Shown in pieces: positions 34,361 to 44,994 of a DNA stretch of 64,000 nucleotides. Within the stretch, counting starts at the first letter, position 1; the number at the start of each line of letters is the position of its first letter. The notes beneath the pieces are model-generated. The model was not told the DNA's origin. It worked only from the letters and a program-made list of their open reading frames with translations, and made no database searches. Origin of the DNA: Euleptes europaea (lineage: Eukaryota; Chordata; Lepidosauria; Squamata; Sphaerodactylidae); the NCBI RefSeq assembly GCF_029931775.1, contig NC_079324.1:63247268-63311267 (forward strand), read 5' to 3'. Made by a program: the position numbers and the translations under genes.

Positions 34361-35760
34361 TTGTTATTTTGTGCAGTCAGGATGTCGTTCAGGAGTACTG
34401 CGAGTTTTGAGTTAGGCACCAAGCCGTGGCACAAATCAGCTGGAGCCGTACCGCGGAGGCAGCAGGCAGAAATTGAAGTGACTGTGCTTGGAGATACAGA
34501 GCCTAATCTCCTGCAGTTTGAGGAAGGATTTATGGGCGGCGTGAACCCTCGGGTCGGAGGAAAGCTTCGCTCAAGGCACCGGGCAACTACAGAGCAATGT
34601 TGCAGAGATACCTCTAGCAGTTCCGATGCTGGAACGGATAGGGACTATGCGGATGACGATGACCAGAGGCCATTGCAGGGGTCGTTACCAGATGTCCAAG
34701 GAGCAGCCGGAGGGCCGAGTTCCAGGAATTGGGACAGAGACGGCAAAGGAGGCAGCCCAGGGGACAACGGAGGTGACAAGCCTAACAGCAAAGGTGAAGA
34801 GCCTAAAGGTCAGCCCGCAGGTTTCTCTGAATTCATCAAAGGCTTTATGGATTACCAGAAAAACATGTTTGGATATTTACAAGCGCAGAGTGCAAGTTCT
34901 CAAAGGGTCCAGCAGCAGGCACCTAAGTGGTCGTGTAAGGATTTACCGAGCTACAAGGAAAATGACTGTGTTGTGACTTATTTAACGCTGTTTGAGAGAG
35001 CCTGTGCAAGTCTCAAAGTGCCAAAGGAATGTTATATGCAAGTTTTGTGGACTAACACCTCGGGAGAGTTGGCAAAGTTACTCACCCAGTTAAGTCCTGA
35101 TGAAGTTCAAGACTATGAACTCTTTAAAGAAAGGGCAATCCAGCGTTTCTCCCTGACAGCAGAGCAACTTCGAGTGCGGCTGAGGAAGGCAGCACCCAAA
35201 GGTAAAGAGACTCTTACTGACTTAGTATACCGGCTGTTCCAGAATATTGAGCAGTGGTTTGTTGCAGCTGATATTCGTTCTGTGGATGATGTTATCGCCC
35301 TTTTGGTAAGAGAGCAATTTGGGCAGTCTATAACTGAAGAGCTGCATGCTTTGATTCAAGCAAGGAATCCTAAAAATGTTGTGGAGATGGCTGCTTTTGC
35401 TGACCAGATACTTGCGGGGCGGAAGGAGGCTCATAAATCTCTCCTTCGGCTTGGACATGAGAGGCACGGGGCTACACCATTCCGTGGGAAAGAAGCAGGG
35501 ACAAGAAGACCAGAGGTGAACCGGGAGTCGAGTTCTGGCAACCGGGCCACCCCAGTCAAAGATCCTGCCCAGCGGATAGACAAGCCCAAAGCCACTTCTA
35601 CACCAGCAGCTACATCTGGATGCTTTCATTGTGGAAAACAAGGACATATTAAAAAGGACTGTGTTATTTGGAAGAACAAGCAAGCTTCTTCAGCTAAAGT
35701 CCAATGTATTGGAGGAGAAGTCTCTAATGCTGAAGCACAACCACAGACTACAGAGAACTG
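34361..35760 (+). pseudogene. gag region of the Gmr1-like element (SCAN-like capsid, zinc knuckle)
   Basis: The gag-like part has an acidic, low-complexity N-terminal stretch and then a capsid region at about 34,930-35,450. The second half of that region is helical and SCAN-like, with LTDLVYRLFQNIEQW and LVREQFGQSITEEL matching the SCAN pattern. A CX2CX4HX4C zinc knuckle (CFHCGKQGHIKKDC) follows at about 35,620-35,660. The SCAN domains of vertebrate zinc-finger factors are thought to descend from the capsid of this retroelement group. Gag and pol appear to be read as one unit, as in Gmr1 elements. Confidence 0.85.
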
Positions 35761-35899
35761 GGAGGCTGAGTATGTTCCGGAAATAAATCCAGAGCAGATC
35801 GTTCGAAGGCACCCTGTTCCACAAGATTGGCCGAGAGGGGCTGTGGCTAATCGAAAAGAAACCCAAAAGCAACCAGCTAACACTCAAGAAGGTGAACAC

Positions 35900-38800
35900 A
35901 CAGCAGCTAAGATGGGCTTCACAGCTACTGTGGGGAAGCTGAGGATTCTGGACTCTAAGGAGTTAATTTCACCTCATCAGCGAGCCTGGGTTAAACAGAT
36001 GAGAGAAGAGGAGATCATCATAAATCACCGCCATGTAGTAAAAGGAACACGGGACACGGGCGCTGATGTCTCCAGCGTGCATTGTAAGTTACTCAATGAC
36101 TGTGATTCTATTCCATGTGGTATTTTGAAGGTTGAAGCTTTTGAGAGTGCTGTAAAGCAAATGCCTCTAGTGAAAGTTCACTTACAGTTTGGAGGCTGGT
36201 CTGGAGAAAAGTTATGCCTTGTCCATAGTAAGGGAGACCAACCATTTATAATTGGGTCTGACTTGCTCTATCAATGTGCCCAAATGAACGCTGTGCAGAC
36301 CAGGAAGCAAAAGAAACAGCTAGAGGGGATCCAGGAGAGTGAAACTGCAGATGCAATCTCCAGCCCTGGAGACGGGGAGGATGAGAGTAGCAAGGGGAGT
36401 GCACTCTCTCTCTCGCCATCAGAGGGGGGGCTAGAACAGCCTGAGCAGCAACCTGCAGCTACAAAGCCTGAAACTTTTCCTTCTGCTGAGTTTAATGAAG
36501 AGGAAGTTATTCTCTCAAGTTCAGCTTCTGATTTTAGAGAGGCCCAATTGGTCTGTGAAACTTTGCAGAGTTGCAGAGAGCAAGCTAACACTTCTCAACC
36601 TTTGTCAGTTGACAACCCAAGTCGTTTTGTGTGGCTTAATGGACTGTTATACAAAGAAACAATTCCAAAAGGATGCTCTCAAGACTGGGACACCGAGAAA
36701 CTTCTAGTCGTGCCCAGAAAGTACAGAGAAGAAATCCTGAGAGTGGCACACGATATTTCACTTGCAGGGCACTTGGGAATCAAAAGGACTACAGCCAAGG
36801 TTCAGCGTAATTTCTACTGGCATGGACTTACAAAATCAGTGAAGGACTATGTGAGCACTTGTGATACTTGTCAACGTGTGGGTTTTCCTCAAGACAAGAC
36901 CAAGGCTGAGTTACATCCTTACCCAGTCATCAAAGAAGCTTTCCATACTGTCGGATTGGATTTGCTGGGACCACTTCCAAAGTCAAGGTCAGGTAAACAA
37001 TATATTGTTGTCATTGTAGATCATGCAACAAGGTTTCCTGTCGCATACCCACTCAGTAATATCACTGCGCAGTCAGTGGCTAAAAGCATTCTGGACTTTG
37101 CTTCAGTATTTGGTTTTCCTAAGACTATAATTACAGACCGTGGTTCTAACCTGATGTCTAAGCTAATGGCAAAAGTGTGTGAAATGGCAGATATAAAGCA
37201 TGTCCCTGTGATAGCTTACCATCAGTCAGCTAATGGACTAACTGAAAGAATGATCCAGACTTTGGGCAAGATGCTAAAATGTTTTGCTCAGGAGCACAAA
37301 GATTGGGACGTGGCTGTTCCTTATTTGATGTGTGCATACAGAGATGTTCCCCAAGAGTCTTTACAATACAGCCCAAATGAACTCCTGTTCGGTAAAAATA
37401 TCAGAGGGCCTTTGGAGATCCTCAAGGCAGATTGGGAAGGAGTGCTGTCTGAAAAGTGTCCAAAGAATGTTGTGGAGTACTTGAGCAACTTAAGGAGCAC
37501 TTTGGACAGAGTCAGAGAAGCTGCTAGTCTGAACTTGGAGGAGGCTCAGAGAAAGCAAAAGGTGTATCATGATGAGCATGCTAGACATAGATCTTTTGTG
37601 GTCGGAGATAAAGTTCTTGTTTTGAACCCAGAGCATGTTACTAAGCTGGCAGTGGCTTGGTCAGGTCCTTTTGAAGTTTTACAAGTGATGTCTCATGATA
37701 ATTATCTTATCAAAGAAGTGGACTCTGATAAAAAACCTACTGTGTTTCATGCAAACCGTTTGAAATTGTACAAAGAAAGAACTAGTGTGGTGTTCCCCCT
37801 TACAGCAGTTCAAGAAGAGAATTGTGAAATTCCTGAGACTGCTCCAGAAGGTCAAAACAGCTTGCAGGAAGTGCAATTTTCTGAAAACCTGACAGTTAAA
37901 CAGCAGCAAGAGTTGCAGGAAGTTTTGGAGTGTTTTCAGCCTTTGTTTTCTGAAGTACCAGGCAAGACTCATGTCATTTCTCATCATATTGACACCGGCA
38001 ATAGTAAGCCAATTCAAACCAGACCTTATTCTGTCAATGGAGCCATGAAAGAAGTCGTAGAGACTGAAGTTCAACAAATGTTAGAATGGGGAATTATAAA
38101 GAAATCTACCAGTAGATGGGGAGCTCCTATTGTGCTTGTGCAAAAGAAAAAATTGGCAGAGGATGATCCACCTGAATATAGACTGTGCATTGATTATAGA
38201 AAGCTCAGTGACATTACTGAATTGGATCCTTATCCTACTCCAAGAGTTGATGAATTAGTGCAACGTTTGGCCAATTCAAAGTACATCTCTACCCTTGATT
38301 GTTTGCGTGGCTATTATCAAGTTCCCTTGACACCTGAAGCTTCAGAGAAAACCGCATTTGTTTGTCATGCAGGACATTTCCAGTTTACACGCATGCCGTT
38401 TGGATTAAATGGAGCCAGTAAGACTTTCCAGAGACTGATGGATCGAGTCCTGGAGGGCCTGTGCATACCAAGATGACATTTCTATCATGTCTTCCACTTG
38501 GGAAGAGCACCTTCAGCATTTGAGGGAGGTTTTGCAAAGAATGCATGATGCAGGTCTAACAGTTAGAGCAGAAAAATGTCAGTTTGGAAAAAATGAGGTT
38601 ACTTTTCTCGGGCATAGTGTGGGAGAAAATAAAATCAAACCTTTGGAGGCTAAGGTGGCCAGTATTGCAGAATGGCCTGTGCCCATTACTAAGAAGGGTG
38701 CTCAAAGGTTCTTAGGCATGGTTAATTTTTACAGAAAATTTGTCCAGGGGTTCTCTGAACTCGCTGCACCTCTCACTGACCTGTGTAAAAAGAAAGCGCC

Positions 38801-39275
38801 TATTAAGGTTCAATGGACACCTGAGTGTCAGTTAGCTTTTGATCAAATCAAGCAGAAGCTGGTGCAAGCTCCTGTGCTCAGAGCACCAGATTATAGTCAA
38901 TCATTTTATCTTCAGACAGATGCGTGTGACAGAGGCTTGGGTGCAATTTTGGCGCAAATGGATGAAAACCATGAGTTACACCCAGTGGCCTATTTGAGCA
39001 GAAAACTTCTAGAGCGGGAACGGGCTTATTCAGTTCCTGAAAAAGAAGCTCTTGCAGTGGTGTGGGCAGTCAATAAGTTGCGTCCATACTTAATGGGTAA
39101 CAAATTTTTCATTCAAACAGATCATAATCCGCTTGCTTTTTTGAATAAGATGAAAGGTAACAATGCTAGAATCCTGAGATGGGCTTTAAGCCTACAAGAT
39201 TTTCAGTTTGACATCTCACACATTAAGGGGAAGAATAATGTGGTGGCAGATGCTCTAAGTCGTTGTGGAGAGTAA
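35900..39275 (+). pseudogene. pol region of the Gmr1-like element (PR-INT-RT-RH order)
   Basis: The protease motif DTGAD is at about 36,055. Integrase follows at about 36,600-37,770, with an HHCC zinc-binding part, a catalytic core with LDLLGPLP, TDRGSN and NGLTERM, and a C-terminal chromatin-side part. Reverse transcriptase spans about 38,000-38,750, with LCIDYRKL and MPFGLNGA, and RNase H about 38,900-39,270, with LQTDACDRGLGA and VVADALSR. Usual Ty3/Gypsy elements have integrase last; here it precedes reverse transcriptase. The region looks nearly whole with about one break. Confidence 0.88.
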
Positions 39276-39473
39276 ATTTTCAGTTCTCCAGTTTCTGATG
39301 CTTTTTCTGTGTATTATTGCATTGCTTATTAATTTGTTTCAAAGTGCTGCTATCAGTATCTACCTCAAGCATGTATGATTGCTAGTTGCAGTAGTAGCTT
39401 TACATGATGGCAATGTATCAATGATGTTGTTTTGTGGAGTTGTCACATTAACATTGGTTAATGAGCCTAACTC

Positions 39474-39486
39474 TTAAAGGGGGGTG
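39474..39486 (+). other. Polypurine tract
   Basis: A purine run (AAAGGGGGG and a few bases) ends at the 3' LTR boundary, the expected plus-strand priming site of an LTR element. Confidence 0.6.
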
Positions 39487-40192
39487 TGTGAAGGCAGGAA
39501 AAGCCATTTAGTGTCAACTTTTGCTTAGCATCACTATTTTCCATTTTGAATGCTTAGAAAACCGTTGTTATAATTGTAGAGGCCAAGTAGAGCCCATGAG
39601 AAACAAGGTGCACCTGCAAGATGTTGCCAAGCAGATAAGGCTGTGCAAGGCCGAACCAGCATACCAGCCTAATTGGGAGATGGTTTTCATCTGTGAGAAA
39701 TTGGGAGGGGGGAATGACTTCACTCTTCACTCCTGAACCCAATCCAGCTTGAACCGGCCAGAACCATCTAGAGGTTTCTGAGAATTACTGTTCCTGATTG
39801 GAAGTCAGGGGTCATCTGACTGGGATTCAGATTGCCATAAGTTTAGCCATGCTTATGCTATACTAACTATTATCTATCATTATCACCTGAACTGCTTTGG
39901 CACATCACTCTGCTCAGATACAGCAATGCCGCAATGCAAGAAACTAAGGCCTGAACCAGCTTAGCTTAAGAGTAAGGAACTTCAGCTATGTAGTAGAGTT
40001 GTAAGTATAACCAGCAAGACTTTGTTATTTTCTTTGCCAGTGTGTCTTTAAGATTACTGTACTCGCATTTTAATTATTTTTTTTTAAACTCTTAAATAAA
40101 CCTTTTCATTTAAAAGGTGGTTTGGGTTATTTGACCTGACTCGGTTACGTTACACACAACTGGAGCTCTGGAGAGGGCGGCCAGTCGTGACA
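39487..40192 (+). repeat. 3' LTR of the Gmr1-like element
   Basis: This 706-bp repeat differs from the 5' LTR, by eye, only by one extra T in a T-run. AATAAA lies at 40095-40100. It is directly preceded by a purine-rich tract. Confidence 0.93.
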
Positions 40193-40323
40193 CATGCTAA
40201 GGGAAAAAATAGGCTGCACCAGGGCAAAGCACCAGCAGCATGCACCCAATGGGATCCAACCCCTGTCCCCCTACCAGGCTCAGCAGCACCATGGTGTGGG
40301 GGCGGGGGAGGACACAACAGTTA

Positions 40324-40671
40324 GAAGAAGGAGGAGGAGGAGGAGGAGGAGGAGAAGAAGAAGAAGAGTTGGTTTTTATATGCCAACTTTCTCTACAACT
40401 TAGGGAAGAATCAAACCGGCTTACAATCATCGTCCCTTCCTCTCTCCACAACAGACACCCTGTGAGGTAGGTGGGGCTGAGAGAGCTTGGAGAGAACTGT
40501 GACTAGCCCAAGGTCACCCAGCTGGCTTCGTGTGTAAGAGTGGGGAAACAAATCCAGTTCACCAGAATAGCCTCTGCCACTCATGTGGAGGAGTGGGGAA
40601 TCAAACCCGGTTCTCCAGATCAGAGTCCATAGCTCCAAACCACTGCTCTTCACCACTACACCACACTGGCT
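40324..40671 (-). mobile_element. Sauria-type tRNA-derived SINE with GGA/GAA tail
   Basis: Full length on the minus strand: head with GTGGTGTAGTGGTGAAG and GGGTTTGATTCCCC, body with the GTCACCCAGCTGG complement, and a 3' tail expanded to a GGA/GAA microsatellite (about 40,326-40,368). Confidence 0.87.
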
Positions 40672-41102
40672 ATTTGGTATTTCCTGATCTCAGACCTTGC
40701 ATGTATTTCAGAAATATGAAGAACATATAAAATTAATAATGCCCAGGGGGGACCCCAAAGACATCTTAAGAATGAATGTGCAGCCAGTTCCATAGTTCAC
40801 TGAATTTAATATTTTAAATATCAATGACTTTCAGGACCACCACCCATCGGCCAACTGCCCTAAGTTCAGAAAGCCCACCACCACCACCCACACACATACT
40901 AAAAGATACATCCAGCCAGTTCAAACACCCACAGTTCAGAAAGCCGCTTTCTGGGAAGTTCAGCTTGTTTTCCTTCTGTTAAAGAAAGTTTCTTTACCTC
41001 TTATGGTTTCATAATGACCATGCTTGGAACTCACTGCTGAACAGGCCAGTCCGAGGGAGGCTTACACAGAAACAAGTCTCAGGGGAATCACTGAGACTTA
41101 CT
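40672..41102. other. Short intergenic stretch, nothing recognised
   Basis: No gene or clear repeat is visible. Confidence 0.4.
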
Positions 41103-41293
41103 TAGGGTTGCTAACTTTAGGTTAGCAAATTCCTGGAGGTTTGGGGTTAGAGCCTGAGGAGGGCGAGGAGGGACCTTAGCTGAGTAAAATGCCATCGAGT
41201 CCCCCCTCCAAAGCAGCCGTTTCCTCCAGAGGAACTGATCTCTATCATCTGGGGATCAGAGATCTCCAGGCCCCACCTGGAGGTTGGCAGCCT
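41103..41293 (+). mobile_element. GGGTTGCCA-family MITE
   Basis: It starts TAGGGTTGCTAACTTTAGG and ends GGAGGTTGGCAGCCTT; core deleted. Confidence 0.72.
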
Positions 41294-41392
41294 TGGTCTT
41301 ACTTCCAAGGTAAATGTGCATACAGTCAGTGCAGAAATTTCAGAAGCCAGGGGGTGGGCTGCAGAAGATTTCCAGCACTGAACGAAGGGGGG

Positions 41393-41591
41393 TAGGGTTG
41401 CCAGGTCCTTCTTTGCCACCTGCAGGAGGTTTTTGGGGCGGAGCCTGAGGAGGGCGTGGCTTGGGGAGAAGGGACTTCAGAGTCCAATTTCCAAAGTGGC
41501 CATTTTTTCCAGGTGAACTGATCTCTATTGGCTGGAGATCAGTTGTAATAGCAGGAGATCTCCAGCTAGTGCCTGGAGGCTGGCAACCCTA
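41393..41591 (+). mobile_element. GGGTTGCCA-family MITE
   Basis: It starts TAGGGTTGCCAGGTCC and ends GGAGGCTGGCAACCCTA. It lies about 280 bp beyond the SELPLG stop codon, possibly within the SELPLG 3' UTR. Confidence 0.82.
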
Positions 41592-41867
41592 GAGGAGGGT
41601 GCCTGGTGCTCCTGGCCCCTCCCCTTAACTGGAAAAACCAGAATAAATTATGTAAACAGAAAGTATGCAAATAGGCAATCCCTAGAAAGGGAGCAAAACC
41701 TTCATCAGCCGACTGAGAGTTTCCGCAGCCCGGGATTGAACAGATGCGACCCAGAGGCGCCTTGAGCTGGAAAAACCAGCCCAGAGGACCTTTCGTTCAA
41801 GGCACAGAAGGTTCTGCAAAGAGAAAACCGGAGTGGGCCGGGGAACTCTGAAGCCCAGGAGAGCGGG

Positions 41868-42887
41868 TTAATGGTCGGGCAGGAAACTGTTCAGAGTTAA
41901 ATTGTCCAGATCTGTCTCGGATCCGTTCTGGCCCAGGGGAGCCCTTCTGACCCGGGAGAGCCTTCCTCCAGAAGCTTCCGCCTCTTCGGCAGCCAGCAGG
42001 GACGAGATGCACACCATCTCCGTGTGGCTGTGCTGCTTTCGGAGCTTGTAGGCCCGTTTCTGGCGCAAGAGCAGGGTGGCGAGAACGAAGGTGGCGATGA
42101 TGAAGACGCCGGCGGCCAGGGCCAGGAGGGAAATGGCCAGCAAACACTGCCCGAGCATCTTGTCAGGGCCTTGGGGGGCCTCTTTGGAGGGAGGTCCCGT
42201 CTGGACGGTGGGGATTGGCCTGGACTTGGCCATGGGTGGCGAGAGAGAAGAGCCGGTGCTTCCTCTTGTTTTTGCACCGGACTTTGAAACAGGCCCCAAG
42301 GTCACTACGGAAGGAGCCGAGGAGCCCGCCGAAGTCTGAGGGGTTGCCGTGGAGTTACGTTGTGCGGTATCCATGGTGTGAGAAGGACGGCTGCCATCTT
42401 GGGTATCTTCAGTCTCGGTGAAGCCTTCGCTGAGGCCGGCAGGGGTCATTTGGCCGCGAAGCGGTGCTGTGTTCACCACGGTGGTGAGGGGGGCAACAGG
42501 AGCTTCTGTGGAAGGGTCTCTGGGGGGGCTCGACATTGCCGTGGTCTCAGCGGAAGAGCCTTTTCCAGCCAGCCCTGGTGGAGTGGTTTCATCTTCCTCC
42601 AGCGACTGAGTTGTGGGCACCGTGAAAGGTTCTGTGGTTTCCTCTTCCAGTATCAGGGGAATTGTTGCCGCCAGGGTAGACTTGTTAGAGCTTTCTATGG
42701 GAAGCCCAATTTCCCTCTTTCGACGGGCCAGTGGAGGAGATTCATGGCCTGCCTCTCCCGCCGTCTTCCACTCCCACTGTCCTGCAGCAACAAGCAGAGA
42801 ATCGGCAGGGAGGCCGGGGAAACTGTAACCGCCGGCGACGAGGAGGCTCGAAAGAACCATCACCAGGGAGTGTTCGATGGACGCCAT
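41868..42887 (-). CDS. SELPLG: SELPLG (PSGL-1), selectin P ligand, whole coding sequence in one exon
   Basis: This is a 339-residue mucin-like type I membrane protein. It has a signal peptide at about 1-22, a propeptide ending in a furin site RRKR at 55-58, a Ser/Thr/Pro-rich ectodomain at 59-243 with N-glycosylation sites at 68 and 178, Cys248 just before the membrane segment (249-274), and a basic juxtamembrane stretch. The tail motif TEMVCISSLL (289-298) and the C-terminal LTLNSFLP are near-identical to mammalian PSGL-1, which makes the call firm. In mammals it is the leukocyte counter-receptor for selectins, dimerises through the juxtamembrane Cys and binds ERM proteins through the tail. 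Two oddities stand out. The mature ectodomain contains no tyrosine at all, so the sulfotyrosine P-selectin site is absent. It also lacks the decameric mucin repeats of the human protein (about 410 residues). The start is chosen because a splice acceptor lies five bases upstream, as in mammals. Confidence 0.93.
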   Translation of the reverse strand: MASIEHSLVMVLSSLLVAGGYSFPGLPADSLLVAAGQWEWKTAGEAGHESPPLARRKREIGLPIESSNKSTLAATIPLILEEETTEPFTVPTTQSLEEDETTPPGLAGKGSSAETTAMSSPPRDPSTEAPVAPLTTVVNTAPLRGQMTPAGLSEGFTETEDTQDGSRPSHTMDTAQRNSTATPQTSAGSSAPSVVTLGPVSKSGAKTRGSTGSSLSPPMAKSRPIPTVQTGPPSKEAPQGPDKMLGQCLLAISLLALAAGVFIIATFVLATLLLRQKRAYKLRKQHSHTEMVCISSLLAAEEAEASGGRLSRVRRAPLGQNGSETDLDNLTLNSFLPDH

Positions 42888-42915
42888 CGAACCTGAAGCA
42901 GGTGGGGGAGACAGG
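42888..42915 (-). promoter_or_regulatory. SELPLG: SELPLG exon 2 splice acceptor
   Basis: A pyrimidine-rich minus-strand tract ends in CTTCAG (AG at 42894-42893), leaving five bases before the ATG. The mammalian gene also has its whole coding sequence in exon 2 just after the acceptor. The open frame continues upstream into a MITE copy, which is therefore intronic and not part of the protein. Confidence 0.75.
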
Positions 42916-42945
42916 CAAATAGGTACATTAACATTGGTTCCTACA

Positions 42946-43267
42946 CCAGTTGCCAGCTCCGGGTGGAGAAATATGTGGATATTTTTGGGGCGGAGCCTGA
43001 GGAGGGCAGGTTTGGGGAGGGGAGGGACTTCAATGCCATAGAGTCCAATTGCCAAAGTGGCCATTTTCCCCAGGTGAGCAAATCTCTATCGGCTGGAGAT
43101 CAGGTGTAATAGCAGGAGGTCTCCAGCTAGTACCTGGAGGTTGGCAATCCTACATAGAGTTCAATTGCCAAAGTGGCCATTTTCCCCAGGTGAGCAGATC
43201 TCTATCGGCTGGAGATCAGGTGTAATAGCAGGAGCTCTCCAGCTACTACCTGGATGTTGGCAACCTA
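42946..43267 (+). mobile_element. GGGTTGCCA-family MITE with duplicated right half
   Basis: A complete copy (42946-43152) is followed directly by a second copy of its right-hand half (43153-43267), sharing CCCCAGGTGAGCA and ATCAGGTGTAATAGCAGG. It begins about 50 bp upstream of the SELPLG exon 2 acceptor. Confidence 0.8.
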
Positions 43268-43357
43268 ACACAACAGTCACTCTCCACTCAAAATGGCTGC
43301 CACGGAAGAGCTTTTTTTATCAGAGCAGAACTAGTCCTTTGGCCAAGCCACCCAAAA

Positions 43358-43698
43358 AAGTGGCCATTTTCTCCAGGGGAACTGATCTCTGTCGCCTGGA
43401 GATCAGTTGTAATAGCTGGAGATCTCCAGCTACCACCTGGAGGTTGGTAACCCTACTCAAGACAGATTGATCCTTTGGTGTCCCATAAATTGAGAAGCCA
43501 ACCAGTCAAATGCAGCTCTACCTTCCAGGGGGGCAGCAGCTATGTCAATGTGTTGCGGCTAGGGTTGCCAACCTCCAGGCAGTTCACCTGAAGAAAATGG
43601 CCACTTTGGTAATTGGACTCTATGGCACTGAAGTCCCTCCCCTCCCCTCCCCAAACCCTGCCCTCCTCAGGCTCTGCCCCAAAAACCTCCTGCCAGTG
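43358..43698. mobile_element. Two further GGGTTGCCA-family MITE pieces
   Basis: A right-hand piece lies at 43358-43455. An inverted, internally deleted copy lies at 43559-43698, starting TAGGGTTGCCAACCTCC. Confidence 0.75.
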
Positions 43699-43701
43699 AT
43701 T

Positions 43702-43899
43702 AAGAATCAAACCAGCTTACCTTCCCCTCCCCACAAAAGACACCCTGTGAGGTAGGTGGGGCTGAGAGTGTTTGGAGAGAACTGTGACTAGCCCAAGGTC
43801 ACCCAGCTGGCTTCATGTGGAAGAGTGGGGAATCAAACCCAGTTCTCCAGATTAAAGTCCACCACCACTGCTCTTAACCATTACACCATGCTGGCTCTC
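43702..43899 (-). mobile_element. Sauria-type SINE, truncated
   Basis: Shares the GACACCCTGTGAGGTAGG and GTCACCCAGCTGGCTTC words with the other copies; missing its 3' tail. Confidence 0.78.
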
Positions 43900-44562
43900 C
43901 TGGAATTCATCTAATGCATACAAGGATGTAGGAATTGTGTTACCAGCTCAACCTGAGCCACCCAGCTCTGTCCGCAGTGATAGCCAACTAGATGCCCCTG
44001 GATGCTCACACGCAGGACAGGAAAGCAACGGCCTCAGTGCCTGGCACTCATAAATGAGCCTGGAGGTAAGAGACCACTCTTCTCCCCCCCATCCTCGTGC
44101 CCTAAATAGCTGCATGACAGGCAGAAATCCAGCAGCGTCTCCCCCACCTTGCCAAGACAGACTGCTCCTGTTGAAGCTCCACTTTTCAGACAATGTGAAG
44201 GATCCTGCCACCAAGAGTGTCTTTACAGTACCTGAAGACCCAGCACCACCCCTGCAGACGTTAGAACACCGACAACAGGAAACCAGCCGGTTTCCATTTC
44301 AAGCCAAGCAACCACCTGCTCTTGCGTTGTGCCTCAACACAGATTGGACTTCTTCTCAGATGAAGGTTTTTCTCTGGGCTGCTTTTTGAAAACCACTTTT
44401 CTAAACCAAAGGCAGTTTGTATGTGCCAGAACCCTTAAGCCCATCTGGACTTGCACAGATTCTTTTCCACTTCATGTGACATACCCAGATAAAATACGGG
44501 CATTGAAGATTTGAGTCCAGTAGCTCCTTAAAGAGCAAAAAGATTTCCAGGGTATTTATTTA

Positions 44563-44773
44563 ACATACCTGAAGCTGCCTTATACTGAATCAGACCATCA
44601 AGGTCCATCAAAGTCAGTATTGTCTACTCAGACTGGCAGCAGCTCTCCAGGGTCTCGGGGTCTTTCACATAACCTACTTGCTTAGTCCCTTTAACTGGAG
44701 ATGCCAGGGATTGAACCTGGGACCTTCTACATGCCAAGTAGATGCTCTGCCACTGAACCACAGCCCCTTCCCC
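44563..44773 (-). mobile_element. tRNA-Ala-derived SINE
   Basis: The minus-strand head is GGGGCTGTGGTTCAGTGG with B box GGTTCAATCCC, and the body is complete. Confidence 0.85.
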
Positions 44774-44994
44774 TACATTTACTTCATTTATACCCAGCAT
44801 TTCTCCCCACTGAGGACCCAAAGCGGCTTACATCCTTCTCCTCGCCTCCATTTTATCCTCACAACAAGCCTGTGAGGTAAGGTTATGCATGAGTAGCCCA
44901 AGGTCACCCAGCAAGCTTCCGTGGCACGAGTGGGGATTCGAACCTGGATCTCCCAGATCCTCGTCTGACACTTTAACTGCTACACTGCACTGGT
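44774..44994 (-). mobile_element. tRNA-derived SINE, second Sauria-like type
   Basis: The minus strand begins ACCAGTGCAGTGTAGCAGTT with a B-box-like GGTTCGAATCCCC and ends in a GGGTATAAATGAAGT tail. It abuts the previous SINE. Confidence 0.72.

Larger units (their letters stand above)
33593..40192 (+). mobile_element. Gmr1-like Ty3/Gypsy LTR retroelement, near-complete young insertion
   Basis: This 6,600-bp element is bounded by direct LTRs that start TGTGAAGG and end GTGACA, and is flanked by a 5-bp target-site duplication CATGC (33588-33592 and 40193-40197). Its internal domains, in order, are capsid with a SCAN-like region, zinc knuckle, protease, integrase, reverse transcriptase and RNase H. 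Integrase ahead of reverse transcriptase is the Ty1/Copia-like order, yet the domains themselves are Ty3/Gypsy-like; this is the defining feature of the Gmr1-like group known from deuterostomes. The LTRs look identical apart from one base in a T-run, so the insertion is very recent. The coding part looks nearly whole, with about one break. It sits between TMEM119 and SELPLG, about 1.7 kb beyond the SELPLG stop codon. Confidence 0.93.

Noticed and set aside
40324-40370. CRISPR-like or regulatory array
   Set aside because: It is a simple GGA/GAA microsatellite forming the tail of a SINE.
41868-43064. A 398-codon frame extending SELPLG by 59 residues upstream
   Set aside because: The extra residues come from a MITE copy, and a splice acceptor five bases before the inner ATG marks the true exon start.
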